Both the position numbers and the translations under genes were made by a program. Positions 54,816 to 64,000 of a stretch of DNA of 64,000 bases are shown here, in pieces (the stretch's first letter is position 1; each line of letters starts with the position of its first letter). The notes under the pieces were generated by a model, which saw only the letters and a program-made list of their open reading frames with translations, had not been told where the DNA came from and searched no databases. Source of the stretch: Flavobacterium foetidum (GTDB lineage Bacteria; Bacteroidota; Bacteroidia; Flavobacteriales; Flavobacteriaceae); the NCBI RefSeq assembly GCF_004634245.1, contig NZ_SJTF01000018.1, positions 1 to 64,000 of the forward strand. Direction: 5' to 3'.

Positions 54816-55907
54816 ATGATCACTTCAAAAACTATTTCGAACGGAATTTTAAGAGCGCTAGCAACCATCCTAATAATTGGCATCGTTTTATACTTTTTAT
54901 ATCAGATTCAAACAGTAATTGTATACTTGTGTATTTCTTTAATATTGTGTCTCATTGCCAATCCGCTGGTTTTGTTCTTAAAAAACAAACTAAAATTCAG
55001 CAACTCTATGGCCGCCACGACTACAATCATTCTTTTTATATTCATCATTGTAGGCTTTATTTTGTTATTTGTACCTCTGATCATTTCGCAAGCGAATAAT
55101 TTGGCTTTACTAGATACCGCTCATCTACAAACGAAATTTATAGAAACAGAAAAACATCTTGAGGAGTATTTTAACATCCAGCACATTGATTTAAATAAAG
55201 TCATAAAAGATTCTAAGATAACATCGGTTCTAGATTTTAGCTATTTTACAAGATTCATCAATTCGATCATCAATTTTATGGCCGATATGGGAATGGGATT
55301 GGTTTCGGTATTTTTTATCACATTCTTTTTTATTAAAGATCAGATTATTTTTAAGGATCAAGCAAGAAGAATACTTCCTGATTCAAACGAAGATAAAATC
55401 CTGAATTCTATTACCAAAATCAACCATTTGCTTACCCGATATTTTGTTGGCTTGCTTTTGCAGTTAATCGTGGTATTTATTCTATACCTTATTGTATTGC
55501 TAATCTTCGGAAATAAAAATGCCTTTGTAATTGCATTTTTGTGTGCAATTCTCAATGTCATTCCGTATTTAGGACCAATCATCGGGACCACGTTAGCGGG
55601 AATTTTGACCATGATCAGTATGATTGGACAAGATTTTCAGTCCGAAATTCTTCCAAAGACAATTTATGTGATTATAGGCTTTTTGGTAGTTCAGGCAATC
55701 GACAATAATATCAGCCAACCTATAATATCGTCAAAAAGCGTAAATTCGCATCCGTTAGAAATATTCTTGATTATATTAATCAGTGGCATAACGTTTGGAA
55801 TTGTCGGAATGATCATTGCGGTTCCAGCTTTTACAATGATTAAAGTAATCCTAAAAGAATTTTTTCCTGACAACAAAATTGTCTCCGTATTAACCGAAAG
55901 AATTTAG
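54816..55907 (+). CDS. AI-2E-family transporter
   Basis: 363 residues with eight predicted membrane helices, matching the AI-2E permease family: two near the N-terminus, a soluble segment around 95–140, and the C-terminal SVNSHPLEIFLIILISGITFGIVGM pattern. Family members export varied substrates; only some handle AI-2, and others act as Na+/Li+:H+ antiporters. It runs into the methyltransferase gene with a 2-bp gap. Confidence 0.9.
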   Translation: MITSKTISNGILRALATILIIGIVLYFLYQIQTVIVYLCISLILCLIANPLVLFLKNKLKFSNSMAATTTIILFIFIIVGFILLFVPLIISQANNLALLDTAHLQTKFIETEKHLEEYFNIQHIDLNKVIKDSKITSVLDFSYFTRFINSIINFMADMGMGLVSVFFITFFFIKDQIIFKDQARRILPDSNEDKILNSITKINHLLTRYFVGLLLQLIVVFILYLIVLLIFGNKNAFVIAFLCAILNVIPYLGPIIGTTLAGILTMISMIGQDFQSEILPKTIYVIIGFLVVQAIDNNISQPIISSKSVNSHPLEIFLIILISGITFGIVGMIIAVPAFTMIKVILKEFFPDNKIVSVLTERI

Positions 55908-55909
55908 CA

Positions 55910-57091
55910 TTGAACACACCCATTTTGCATCCAGATATTCAAGAATATATAATTCAAAATACGGGTGCAGACATTACAAAATTGGCGCTTCAGAAAAATC
56001 CGTTTCCTGAAGTAGAATGGATCACGATTTTAAATCAGATTGAAGCAAGATCCAAAGCAAAAGACAAACTGCCGACTTGGTTCGCGGCATCAAACATTGT
56101 TTTTCCGAGCAAGATTTCTGTAGAACAGACCTCATCTGAAAAAACTGCGTCTTATAAAGCATCTTTGATTTCTGGCAAAACATTAATCGATCTTACTGGC
56201 GGATTTGGTGTTGACGATTATTACTTTTCCAGAAATTTTAAAGTGGTTGCGCACTGCGAAATCAATCAAGAATTGTCTGCAATTGTAAAACACAATTTTC
56301 AGCAGCTTGAAATAAAACATGTTTTTTGCTATCCTGAAGATTCTATCAATATTCTGAAAGAATCTGAAATGAAATGGGATTGGATCTATATTGATCCTTC
56401 TCGACGAAACGATGCCAAAGGAAAAGTCTTTATGCTCAAAGACTGTTTGCCGAATGTGCCCGAACTTCTGGACTTTTATTTAGAAAAAGCCGATTCGGTT
56501 TTAATCAAAACCGCACCGATATTAGATATTTCGGCAGGTTTGTCTGAACTGAAATTTGTTCAAAACATTCATATCATTGCGTTGCAAAATGAAGTGAAAG
56601 AGCTTCTTTTTGAAATTCATAAAAATTATTTGGGTCCAATTAGCATCAAAACCGTTAATATTCTAAAAGACAAAACTGAGAAATTTGAATTTGTTCTCGA
56701 AAATAATAATGCTCCGGTTTCCTATTCGCTTCCGCAAAAATATCTCTACGAACCCAATGCCGCTATTATGAAGTCTGGTGGCTTTGATGAGATAAGTTCC
56801 TTTTTCGGAGTAGGCAAACTTCACAGACATTCGCATTTGTATACTTCAGAAACTTTATTGGATTTTCCTGGGAGGAGATTCGAAATCCAGAAAGTGATTC
56901 CGTACAGCAAAACCGAGATGAAAAATGAGCTTAGCAACCAGCAGGCGAATGTCACCACTAGGAATTTTCCTGAAACAGTGGAGAATATCCGAAAAAAATG
57001 GAAAATAAAAAATGGAGGGAATCTGTATTGTTTTTTTACAACTGATGTAAAAGATAACAAAATAGTTTTAATTTGCAGCAAAATAAACTAA
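55910..57091 (+). CDS. Class I SAM methyltransferase with THUMP-like C-terminal domain
   Basis: 393 residues. Methyltransferase core at about 85–220 has LIDLTGGFGVDDYYF (near 92–106, SAM site) and WIYIDPSRRNDAKGK (near 160–174). The C-terminal region after ~300 resembles the THUMP-like and ferredoxin-like domains known from a Porphyromonas structure (PG_1098 family). Likely an RNA modifier, but the target is unproved. Start is TTG at 55910–55912, two bp after the transporter stop; no ATG is available near this point. Confidence 0.85.
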   Translation: MNTPILHPDIQEYIIQNTGADITKLALQKNPFPEVEWITILNQIEARSKAKDKLPTWFAASNIVFPSKISVEQTSSEKTASYKASLISGKTLIDLTGGFGVDDYYFSRNFKVVAHCEINQELSAIVKHNFQQLEIKHVFCYPEDSINILKESEMKWDWIYIDPSRRNDAKGKVFMLKDCLPNVPELLDFYLEKADSVLIKTAPILDISAGLSELKFVQNIHIIALQNEVKELLFEIHKNYLGPISIKTVNILKDKTEKFEFVLENNNAPVSYSLPQKYLYEPNAAIMKSGGFDEISSFFGVGKLHRHSHLYTSETLLDFPGRRFEIQKVIPYSKTEMKNELSNQQANVTTRNFPETVENIRKKWKIKNGGNLYCFFTTDVKDNKIVLICSKIN

Positions 57092-57094
57092 GAA

Positions 57095-57664
57095 ATGAAA
57101 CAACTAATTACCTTAACTGTTTTTTTGCTAACTTTTACTGCATTTGCACAGAAACCATGCGAATACAGCGCTAATGTTACCGACTCTATCGGATCTTACA
57201 AAATTACCAACGAATATCTTGTGAACGAGAAAAACTTTGGTGGCACATTTAACTATGTTTTTTTTGCACTCGCACAAACAGACGGCGTACCGACTTTAAA
57301 CGTGCAAATGATTCAGAAAAGCAAGGATTTTATCAAAGCCAATTGTTTTGATAAAAATTCAAGAATTTTTCTGCAGCTGCAAAATGGAAAAATCGTTTCT
57401 CTTATGCACATCAATCAAGAAAATTGCGGGACACTTATTCAAGGAGCCGACAAAGGGTACAATAACCGCGTAAATACAGGTGTTTTTATGTTTATGAAAG
57501 ATAATTTCGAAGAACTTAAAAAGTCTCCAGTTACGATGCTTCGAATTAAATATCTAACTGATATTGAAGATTATATCATGAAAAGCGAACTGACATCTGA
57601 AATGAACGGAAAAGTGTATCATCCGGATACTTATTTCATGGAAAACATTCGTTGTGTTGAATAA
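57095..57664 (+). CDS. Secreted protein of unknown function
   Basis: 189 residues. Signal peptide ending near AFAQ (18). The mature part has four cysteines and mixed beta/alpha character; no motif recognised. Starts 3 bp after the methyltransferase stop, so it shares the transcript. Its last base abuts the stop codon of the convergent VanX-like gene. Confidence 0.8.
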   Translation: MKQLITLTVFLLTFTAFAQKPCEYSANVTDSIGSYKITNEYLVNEKNFGGTFNYVFFALAQTDGVPTLNVQMIQKSKDFIKANCFDKNSRIFLQLQNGKIVSLMHINQENCGTLIQGADKGYNNRVNTGVFMFMKDNFEELKKSPVTMLRIKYLTDIEDYIMKSELTSEMNGKVYHPDTYFMENIRCVE

Positions 57665-58318
57665 TTATTGGCAGGTCCATTTTTCATTAGAAACTTTATC
57701 TTTTAATCCAGCTTTTAAATTGTAATGCCACCATTCGGAATCAAAAGAATTGAATCCGTTTTTGATCATTATCGTTTTTAAATAAGCTCTGTTGGAAAGA
57801 ATCTCTTTTGAGAACTTTTTAAAATTATGACCCGCCTCAATTCCAAAAAAGTCAAAAGAAGTTCCCATATCAACTTCTTTCCCGCTAGCGTCTACAAGCG
57901 AAATATCTACGGCTCCTCCTCTATTGTGGATGGAGCCTTTTTTTGGGTCTGCCACATAATTTGGGTTAGATACAATCTCCCACATTTTTTTCTGAATATC
58001 TAAAGGGCGGTAACAATCGTATAATTTGATTCGGTAACCTTTTTTCAAAAACTCTTTATTGGCTGCAATCAAGGCCTTTACTGTTTTTAAGCGAAGCATA
58101 CATTCTGCACAATCGTAGACTTTTGCCTTAAGAAAATTATCTTCTGTAGCATATTTCATATCGTATATAAAATCGGTGCTGTAATCCCGAAGATTGACAA
58201 AACTCGTATCGGATACTTCAATTTTTACTGGGCTTGAATAGGTTTCATTTTGCGCATTTGACAAAAATAACGCTGCAAAGAAACTTACGAAAAATAAAAA
58301 CGTAGAGGCTTTCGGCAT
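57665..58318 (-). CDS. D-alanyl-D-alanine dipeptidase, VanX/DdpX family
   Basis: 217 residues, signal peptide ending near SNAQ (22), so periplasmic. M15 zinc dipeptidase motifs: YDCYRPLDIQKKMW (near 99–112), SIHNRGGAVDISL (near 128–140, His and Asp ligands) and SEWWHYNL (near 192–199, Glu catalytic and His ligand). Releases D-Ala from D-Ala-D-Ala, which in Gram-negative bacteria usually serves peptidoglycan turnover rather than vancomycin resistance; no VanH/VanA genes are here. Confidence 0.93.
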   Translation of the reverse strand: MPKASTFLFFVSFFAALFLSNAQNETYSSPVKIEVSDTSFVNLRDYSTDFIYDMKYATEDNFLKAKVYDCAECMLRLKTVKALIAANKEFLKKGYRIKLYDCYRPLDIQKKMWEIVSNPNYVADPKKGSIHNRGGAVDISLVDASGKEVDMGTSFDFFGIEAGHNFKKFSKEILSNRAYLKTIMIKNGFNSFDSEWWHYNLKAGLKDKVSNEKWTCQ

Positions 58319-58398
58319 GAAATTAGCTTTTTAATAAAGGAATTTTCTCAAAAAGTAAATATAAGAATAATAAATTGTTTAACTAAATTGATCTTACA

Positions 58399-58959
58399 AT
58401 GAAAAAAATTATCTTTTTGATGCTTCTTTTTCCTCTTCTTGGAATTTCGCAGCAACAGTCTGAACCTTCAAAATTTATAAATGAATCTCTTTCTGTTCAA
58501 ATTAACAAAAATGAGAATGCGAAAGCGGTTTTTAAGTCTGGAGTTGGCGAAACGGTTACTTTTTATCCGAGTGAAATTATTGATTTGAAAGAGAAAAAAA
58601 GAATTGAAGGCCTCGAACTCGAAAGTATATTTATCACCAGAGAATACCAAAACAGACCTTCGCAATACACAAAAGAAACGGCATGGATTGAAACTGCTGA
58701 AATTCCTGAACTGCTTTTTTGGTTTGAGAATTACATCATCCCCAATATGAATTTAGGGGCAAATTCTAAAAAAACGGTACAGTATGTTTTTAACTCAAAA
58801 GAAGTGCAATTCAAATTTGATATTAATAATTCCGGCCAAACTTTTACCATAATTATAAAAAATTCTAAATACGAGGATAAATATTTTTGGACCGAAACTC
58901 GGGTAAAAGATATTCCGAATATTATAAAAACGCTTCAATATTTTACAGTAAAAACATAA
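58399..58959 (+). CDS. Secreted protein of unknown function
   Basis: 186 residues with a signal peptide ending near GISQ (18). Alternating beta segments and an acidic/aromatic C-terminal part (EDKYFWTETRVKDIPNII). No family recognised. It is divergent from the VanX-like gene and ends in its own terminator. Confidence 0.8.
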   Translation: MKKIIFLMLLFPLLGISQQQSEPSKFINESLSVQINKNENAKAVFKSGVGETVTFYPSEIIDLKEKKRIEGLELESIFITREYQNRPSQYTKETAWIETAEIPELLFWFENYIIPNMNLGANSKKTVQYVFNSKEVQFKFDINNSGQTFTIIIKNSKYEDKYFWTETRVKDIPNIIKTLQYFTVKT

Positions 58960-58991
58960 AAAGGGCAATTATCTCTTTTTTTTCTTATTAA

Positions 58992-59020
58992 AAAAAGTGC
59001 TTCAGCAACCGCTTTTTTTT
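58992..59020 (+). terminator. Rho-independent terminator
   Basis: AAAAAGTGCTT and AACCGCTTTTT form a stem with one mismatch around a 4-nt loop, then a T-run. Ends the 186-residue secreted protein gene. Confidence 0.7.
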
Positions 59021-59071
59021 AGTATATTTCACTCAAAATCAATTTAATCTGCCACTTTTCAAGAACTATCG

Positions 59072-60820
59072 ATGAAGAATATAAAATTATATTTTCTGAT
59101 TTTGAGCCTATTGTTAACAGTTTCTATTCGCGCACAGCAAACCAAAGCGGCACAGGTAGCTGATAAAAACAGCGATTATGATATTCAGGACAGCATTATG
59201 ATTCCGACACGCGATGGAATACTTTTATCTGCAATGATGGCGAGAAAAAAAAATGATTCAACTCCCAAATCTGCAATTCTTCAATACACCATTTACGTTC
59301 GAGATAAAGGACGTGACCTCAAAAACATAAAAGAATCTGTTGACAAAGGTTATACAGGAATAATTGTATATGCTCGCGGAAAACGTTTTGGCACTGGCGA
59401 AATCAATCCATATGAAAATGAAAGTAATGATGTTTACGATGCAATAGATTGGATCAGCAAGCAAAAATGGTGCGATGGACGCGTGGCCATGTATGGAGGC
59501 AGTTATAACGGATTTACGCAATGGGCGGCCTGCAAAAAAATGCATCCGGCACTTAAAACAATTGTTCCCGCAGTGGCAAATAGACCCGGAATGGGCCTGC
59601 CGATGGAGAATAATGTATTTATAAATCCGAATTATGAATGGGCTTTTTATGTCGGAAATAATAAATTTCTTGATACAGTTGCCGGAAACAACAGACAGCG
59701 TTTTAGAGGAATGCAGTTTAAATGGTGGGAAACCGGCGTCGCTTACAAAAAACTAGACAGCATTGATGGCGAGCCAAACAGATGGTTTCAGAAATGGATA
59801 AGCCATCCTTCATTTGATTCTTACTGGCAAAAAATGGCTCCTTACCAAACGGATTTTTCGCAAATAAATATCCCTGTTCTAGCTTTTGATGGTTATTATA
59901 ATGATTCTCAAAATTCGAGTCTGTATTATTTAAAAGAACTCCAAAAATACAGTCCGAAAACGCCTTTTTATTTGGTTATCGGTCCTTATGGGCATTTTGG
60001 AACACAGATTGGCGGCGAAACTGTTATTAATGATTATAAAGTGGATCCGGTTTCTTTAATTGATATTAAAAAAATTACCTATCAATGGTTTGATTATATT
60101 CTGAAAAACGGACCAAAGCCAGAGATTTTAAAAGACAAAATCAATTATGAAGTGATGGGTGCCAACGAATGGAAAAGCGCTCCGACATTCGAGAAAATGC
60201 ATAACGAGTATCTGACTTTTTATCTCACTTCTGTTGCTTCAAAGGATTTCCGACTTGCAGATTCTAAAAAACCGAAAAAGCAGGAGTTTTTAACACAAGA
60301 AGTTGATTTTGCAGACCGAGAAACAAGCAATAACAACTATTATCCGAGCCCAATTATACGAAAAGAAGTCAATGCAAATGATGGTTATTTTTTCATCACA
60401 GAACCTTTGACAAAACCTTTAATCGTAAACGGTTCTTTTCTGGGAGAAATCAAACTCAGCATCAACAAAAAAGATCTTGATTTGGGTGTAACGCTTTACG
60501 AAGTTACGCCAAACGGCGAATATTTTCATTTGTCTTATTATATTGGACGCGCGAGTTATGCCAAAAACATTGAGAAAAGACAGCTTTTGGAACCAAACAA
60601 AATTGAAACTATTGCTTTTACTAACACTCATTTTGTCAGCAAACAACTCAACAAAGGAAGCCGTATTTTAATAGCGCTAAATGTAAACAAAAATCCGTTT
60701 TCGCAATTAAACTACGGAACTGGAAAGGATGTCAGCGATGAAACCATCAAAGATACACAAGAACCTTTAAAAATTAAATGGTACAATGATAGTTTCGTCA
60801 AGGTTCCTGTTTTGAGATGA
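59072..60820 (+). CDS. CocE/NonD-family alpha/beta hydrolase (S15-type)
   Basis: 582 residues with a signal peptide ending near IRAQ (22), so periplasmic. The catalytic serine lies in MYGGSYNG (near 147–154); the Asp is likely in AFDGYYND and the His in GPYGHFG near residue 310. A C-terminal jelly-roll (X-Pro dipeptidyl-peptidase C-domain) covers about 380–575. Family members are acylaminopeptidase-like peptidases, glutaryl acylases or esterases; sequence does not choose among them. TATATTTC at 59023–59030 may be its −7 element. Confidence 0.9.
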   Translation: MKNIKLYFLILSLLLTVSIRAQQTKAAQVADKNSDYDIQDSIMIPTRDGILLSAMMARKKNDSTPKSAILQYTIYVRDKGRDLKNIKESVDKGYTGIIVYARGKRFGTGEINPYENESNDVYDAIDWISKQKWCDGRVAMYGGSYNGFTQWAACKKMHPALKTIVPAVANRPGMGLPMENNVFINPNYEWAFYVGNNKFLDTVAGNNRQRFRGMQFKWWETGVAYKKLDSIDGEPNRWFQKWISHPSFDSYWQKMAPYQTDFSQINIPVLAFDGYYNDSQNSSLYYLKELQKYSPKTPFYLVIGPYGHFGTQIGGETVINDYKVDPVSLIDIKKITYQWFDYILKNGPKPEILKDKINYEVMGANEWKSAPTFEKMHNEYLTFYLTSVASKDFRLADSKKPKKQEFLTQEVDFADRETSNNNYYPSPIIRKEVNANDGYFFITEPLTKPLIVNGSFLGEIKLSINKKDLDLGVTLYEVTPNGEYFHLSYYIGRASYAKNIEKRQLLEPNKIETIAFTNTHFVSKQLNKGSRILIALNVNKNPFSQLNYGTGKDVSDETIKDTQEPLKIKWYNDSFVKVPVLR

Positions 60821-60865
60821 TTATTCAAACAAAATAATTTAATTGAATAATTTACACTCGATAAA

Positions 60866-61969
60866 TCAAATCTCACCCGTCATTAAAATATTCTCCTTTA
60901 CTCCTTTGTTTTTAAGCATTCTGAAGTGAGAACGAACAGCGTGATAAAAAGGATATGACGTATAAGGAAGATCATACTCAGCAGCATAACGTCTAATGAT
61001 TGGCGTGATATAAGGATAATACGTATGCCCCACGGCCGGAAAAAGATGGTGTGCGATATGATGCGTAAAACCTCCGTACAAGAAATTGGCCAATTTGCTT
61101 TCGGTGCTGAAATCTTTCGTTACAATCATTTGATGCATGGCCCATGTAGCAGAAAGATTTCCGTCTTCATCGGCATGCGGAAAATGCGCATCTTCGTCAA
61201 CATGTGTTGAAATGAGCGCAATAACACCCAAAGCACTGCCGCACATATGCATAGCCAGCCAAGCGAAAAGAACCATATACCACGGCTGATTTAAAACCAG
61301 CATCGGAACAAAAAGCAGATAAAAAAGGTTGATGATTTTTGCTGCAAAAAGTCTGTAAACTTCGGGCTTCGGAATTGTTTCTACAACTTTCATAACGTAA
61401 TTATCCTTCTTCCCAAAAAAATCCTTAAAATCTCGAATATACAACCAATTAAGACTATACAGCGGATAAATAAACCACATGTAAATATGCTGGTATTTAT
61501 GATAACTTAATAAAGGACTATTGGGAAAAATTCGGATTATGTCACTTTGTTTAATGTCTACATCCCAATCGGGCACGTTTGGATACGCATGATGTAGTCC
61601 GATATGGCGACGCATCCAAAGCCAATGATTGCTGCCAAAAAGTTCCAACACATACAGGAACCATTTGTTATGCTTCGGTTTTTTAAACAACGCACCATGT
61701 GCAGCATCATGAAAAGCATTAATAAAAAGCACAATCATCGTAATGCCTGACAAAATGTAAAAGAGAAACAACAGATAGGTCTGATTGCCAAAAAGTAATA
61801 TACAGGTGTAAAATATAAAGAAAACAACAACAAGACCTAAAGATTTTACAACATTCAGTAGATACAAAGATGAATTATTCAAGACTGTTTCATGCACTTC
61901 TAAACGCATCTTTTTAAAAAAATCATCATCTCCAGGTTTAAGATAAACTGGTCGTTTTAATTTTTCCAT
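60866..61969 (-). CDS. Membrane fatty-acid desaturase
   Basis: 367 residues with the three histidine boxes of di-iron acyl desaturases: HDAAHGA (near 87–93), HIGLHHAY (near 121–128) and HHIAHHLFP near residue 306. Four to six membrane helices surround them. Likely introduces a double bond into membrane fatty acids, and so may tune fluidity at low temperature; exact position not readable. Own −7 element (61997–62004, minus strand). Confidence 0.92.
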   Translation of the reverse strand: MEKLKRPVYLKPGDDDFFKKMRLEVHETVLNNSSLYLLNVVKSLGLVVVFFIFYTCILLFGNQTYLLFLFYILSGITMIVLFINAFHDAAHGALFKKPKHNKWFLYVLELFGSNHWLWMRRHIGLHHAYPNVPDWDVDIKQSDIIRIFPNSPLLSYHKYQHIYMWFIYPLYSLNWLYIRDFKDFFGKKDNYVMKVVETIPKPEVYRLFAAKIINLFYLLFVPMLVLNQPWYMVLFAWLAMHMCGSALGVIALISTHVDEDAHFPHADEDGNLSATWAMHQMIVTKDFSTESKLANFLYGGFTHHIAHHLFPAVGHTYYPYITPIIRRYAAEYDLPYTSYPFYHAVRSHFRMLKNKGVKENILMTGEI

Positions 61970-62236
61970 ATTGTTATTTGGCTAGAATTATTCACTCAAA
62001 TTTAAGCAAAAAAAAGTTAAAATACGGTATTATAATACATTACAATTTTAAAAAAGCAAGAAAAATCAATCAAGAACACTAATTTTTCTTTTTAATATTT
62101 TATGAATCTATAAAAACAAAAATCAATCAGTATGATTAAAATCATAATTTAAAAAAATTGCTGATTGTACATTTACCCTGAAAATAATAGTGCATTAATG
62201 CATTTCAAAAACAGCTTCTAAAACTTTTCGACTGCA
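61970..62236. other. Divergent intergenic region between desaturase and nadA
   Basis: 267 bp, very AT-rich. Apart from the −7 element listed separately, no operator or riboswitch is recognised. Confidence 0.5.
61997..62004 (-). promoter_or_regulatory. Promoter −7 element before the desaturase gene
   Basis: TAAATTTG on the minus strand, a perfect TAnnTTTG match, 27 bp before the ATG. Confidence 0.45.
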
Positions 62237-63190
62237 ATGGTAAATAAGAGTCAAACAATGGATAAGGATTTTCTAGTACAAGAAATCATCAGGTTAAAAC
62301 AGGAAAAAAATGCTGTAATCTTGGCGCATTATTATCAGGATGAAGACATTCAGGAAATTGCTGATTTTATTGGAGACAGTCTTGAATTATCTAAAAAAGC
62401 ACAGGCAACAGATGCTTCGATAATTGTTTTTGCTGGTGTTCATTTCATGGCGGAAACCGCTAAAATTCTAAATCCAAACAAAAAGGTCCTCCTTCCCGAC
62501 TGGGAAGCCGGATGCTCTCTTGCGGATGGCTGCAATCCAACTGACTTTAAAGCTTTTAAAAATCAATATCCTGATCACATTGTCATTACTTATATCAATT
62601 GTTCGGCAGAAATAAAGGCGATGAGCGATTTGGTGTGCACATCGGCAAATGCAAAAAAAATCATAGACTCGATACCTTTAGAGCAAAAAATCATATTTGC
62701 ACCAGACCAGAACTTGGGAAATTATCTTCAAAAGGAAACCAAACGCGAACTTGTTTTATGGAAAGGCTCGTGTGTTGTGCATGAGGCATTTTCATTAGAT
62801 AAACTCATTGAAATATATACTAAAAACCCGACAGCCAAAATCGCGGCGCATCCAGAATCTGAAAGCCATATTCTAAAAGTGGCGCATTATATTGGTTCGA
62901 CTTCGGGAATTATCAATTTTATAAAAACAGATCCTACTAATGTTTTTATTGTGGCAACGGAAGCCGGGATACTGCATGAACTTTCAAAAGCCGTACCTGA
63001 TAAAATGCTGATTCCGGCTCCTTCCACAGAAGATAATACCTGCGCTTGCAGCGAATGCGCTTTCATGAAAATGAATACACTACAAAAACTGTATTTATGC
63101 CTTAAAAATGAAAGTCCTGAAATGATTGTTTCTGAAAAACTTAGAGTCGAGGCTCTAAAACCTATCGAAAGAATGCTCGAACTATCTTAG
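62237..63190 (+). CDS. nadA: Quinolinate synthase A
   Basis: Condenses iminoaspartate with dihydroxyacetone phosphate to quinolinate in NAD synthesis. 317 residues with the three-domain NadA fold. [4Fe-4S] ligands in DWEAGCSLADGC, KGSCVVHEAFS and the C-terminal CACSECAFM. Signatures VILAHYYQ (28–35) and HPESE near 209. ATGs at 62237 and 62258 are both possible; the longer is given. Two bp before nadB, so an operon. Confidence 0.97.
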   Translation: MVNKSQTMDKDFLVQEIIRLKQEKNAVILAHYYQDEDIQEIADFIGDSLELSKKAQATDASIIVFAGVHFMAETAKILNPNKKVLLPDWEAGCSLADGCNPTDFKAFKNQYPDHIVITYINCSAEIKAMSDLVCTSANAKKIIDSIPLEQKIIFAPDQNLGNYLQKETKRELVLWKGSCVVHEAFSLDKLIEIYTKNPTAKIAAHPESESHILKVAHYIGSTSGIINFIKTDPTNVFIVATEAGILHELSKAVPDKMLIPAPSTEDNTCACSECAFMKMNTLQKLYLCLKNESPEMIVSEKLRVEALKPIERMLELS

Positions 63191-63192
63191 CC

Positions 63193-64000
63193 ATGCCAAA
63201 CTCAAATCTAAACAATATGCTAAAAACAGATATTCTTATAGTAGGTTCTGGTATTTCAGGATTGTTTTTTGCAATGAAAACAGCCAAAAAACGTCCTGAT
63301 TTGTCTATTGTTATAATGACTAAAGAAACTGCTCAAAATACCAACACACAACTTGCTCAAGGTGGCATTGCCGTTGTGACAGATGTTGTAAAAGACAGTT
63401 TTGAACAGCATATAAGAGATACGCTTCAATCTGGTGATGGTCTTTGCGAGCGGGAAATCGTAGAGATGGTGGTCAAACAAGCTCCCGAAAGATTAAAAGA
63501 ACTTGTTGAAATAGGAACATCTTTTGACCAAAACGAAAAAGGAGAATGGAATCTAGGTCTTGAAGGAGGTCATTCGCAACATCGGATTCTGCATCACAAA
63601 GACAGTTCTGGACTGGAAATTGAAAAAAAATTACTCAAGATTATTAGAGGTTTTCCCAATATTAAACTTTTGGAAAATCATATGGTCATTGATCTTTGCA
63701 CCGAAACCAAAAACGACAAACCAATTTGTACAGGAGCTTTCTTCTACAACAAAAAGCACAATACGATAAAATACATTAGAACCCGAACAATTGTGCTTTG
63801 TACAGGCGGATGCGGACAGCTTTTTGCACACACCACGAATCCGAAAATTGCAACGGGGGACGGAATCGCATTGGCCGCGCGTGCAGGTGCAACAATTGTC
63901 GATATGCAGTATATTCAGTTTCATCCAACCGCTCTGGCGTCAGGCGGAAAAAATCCAATGTTTCTTATTTCAGAAGCTGTAAGAGGTTACGGAGCGCATA
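63193..64000 (+). CDS. nadB: L-aspartate oxidase, 5' part (cut by the window edge)
   Basis: Makes iminoaspartate for NadA by FAD-dependent oxidation of L-aspartate. The ATG at 63193 follows the nadA stop by two bp. The first ~269 codons are visible, all open: ILIVGSGISGLFFAM (FAD-binding), NTQLAQGGIAVV, LGLEGGHSQHRILHHKD, LCTGGCGQLFAHTTNP, and IQFHPTALASG near the edge. The family is about 500–540 residues, so roughly half is missing. It is not broken; it only runs off the right edge. Confidence 0.96.
   Translation, partial: MPNSNLNNMLKTDILIVGSGISGLFFAMKTAKKRPDLSIVIMTKETAQNTNTQLAQGGIAVVTDVVKDSFEQHIRDTLQSGDGLCEREIVEMVVKQAPERLKELVEIGTSFDQNEKGEWNLGLEGGHSQHRILHHKDSSGLEIEKKLLKIIRGFPNIKLLENHMVIDLCTETKNDKPICTGAFFYNKKHNTIKYIRTRTIVLCTGGCGQLFAHTTNPKIATGDGIALAARAGATIVDMQYIQFHPTALASGGKNPMFLISEAVRGYGAH

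Noticed and set aside
57665-58318. Vancomycin resistance gene
   Set aside because: VanX-type dipeptidase alone, without VanH/VanA ligase genes; more likely peptidoglycan turnover.
63256-63480. Minus-strand frame at the nadB start
   Set aside because: It is antisense to nadB, whose own frame is open from 63193 to the edge with clear FAD-binding motifs.

Overview
The window is AT-rich chromosomal DNA from a member of the Bacteroidota, most likely a Flavobacterium. Support for this: a SusC/SusD pair, bacillithiol-type BshA, a Bacteroidota-style LptD, TamB and metalloprotease set, several perfect TAnnTTTG −7 promoter elements, TTG start codons and a short SRP RNA. The genus is inferred from gene content and style, not from a database match. 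I see no phage, transposase, CRISPR array, tRNA or rRNA.

Layout. 1–720: about four and a half copies of a 153-bp non-coding tandem repeat, open at the left edge. 722–16675: a chitin / N-acetylglucosamine (GlcNAc) utilisation locus. A leftward operon runs susC, susD, GH18, NagB–PIG-L fusion, GH20, with a TlpA-like thioredoxin protein beyond it. Divergent from it are a LytS/LytTR-type two-component pair and an MFS sugar permease, followed by a convergent transaldolase-like gene. A 13-bp motif occurs twice before susC and once before the permease, in the same orientation relative to each gene. It is the best candidate operator of the LytTR regulator.

17011–33433: housekeeping and mixed genes: an SDR oxidoreductase, SRP RNA, glutamine cyclotransferase, histidine catabolism (hutI, hutG), an RhlE-type helicase, a TPR hybrid kinase, a dicarboxylate symporter, aroC, an LpxH-like phosphoesterase, bshA, and small membrane or secreted proteins. 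33850–41557: a leftward envelope/redox block (conserved unknown, CCG-domain Fe-S protein, membrane Fe-S protein, MCE/MlaD protein, amidase) divergent from an LptD-like gene. 41581–45383: ridA, then leftward pfkA, gapA, GlcNAc kinase and mgsA, a sugar-phosphate cluster that could take up the GlcNAc flow from the first locus.

45695–64000: tamB divergent from tsaD–rsmE–DUF4159–trmH; an M43 metalloprotease lipoprotein; an AI-2E-family permease with a THUMP-like methyltransferase and a secreted unknown; a VanX-type dipeptidase; a CocE/S15 hydrolase; a fatty-acid desaturase; and nadA–nadB, the latter cut by the right edge.

How the GlcNAc genes may work together (inference): SusC/D import chito-oligomers, GH18 and GH20 trim them in the periplasm, the MFS permease takes GlcNAc across the inner membrane, and the distant kinase phosphorylates it. 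The PIG-L half of the fusion could replace the absent NagA, the NagB half deaminates, and PfkA/GapA continue glycolysis. The most notable points are the operator-like repeats, the NagB active-site substitution in the fusion, a roughly 100-residue insertion in the permease, and the 153-bp repeat.
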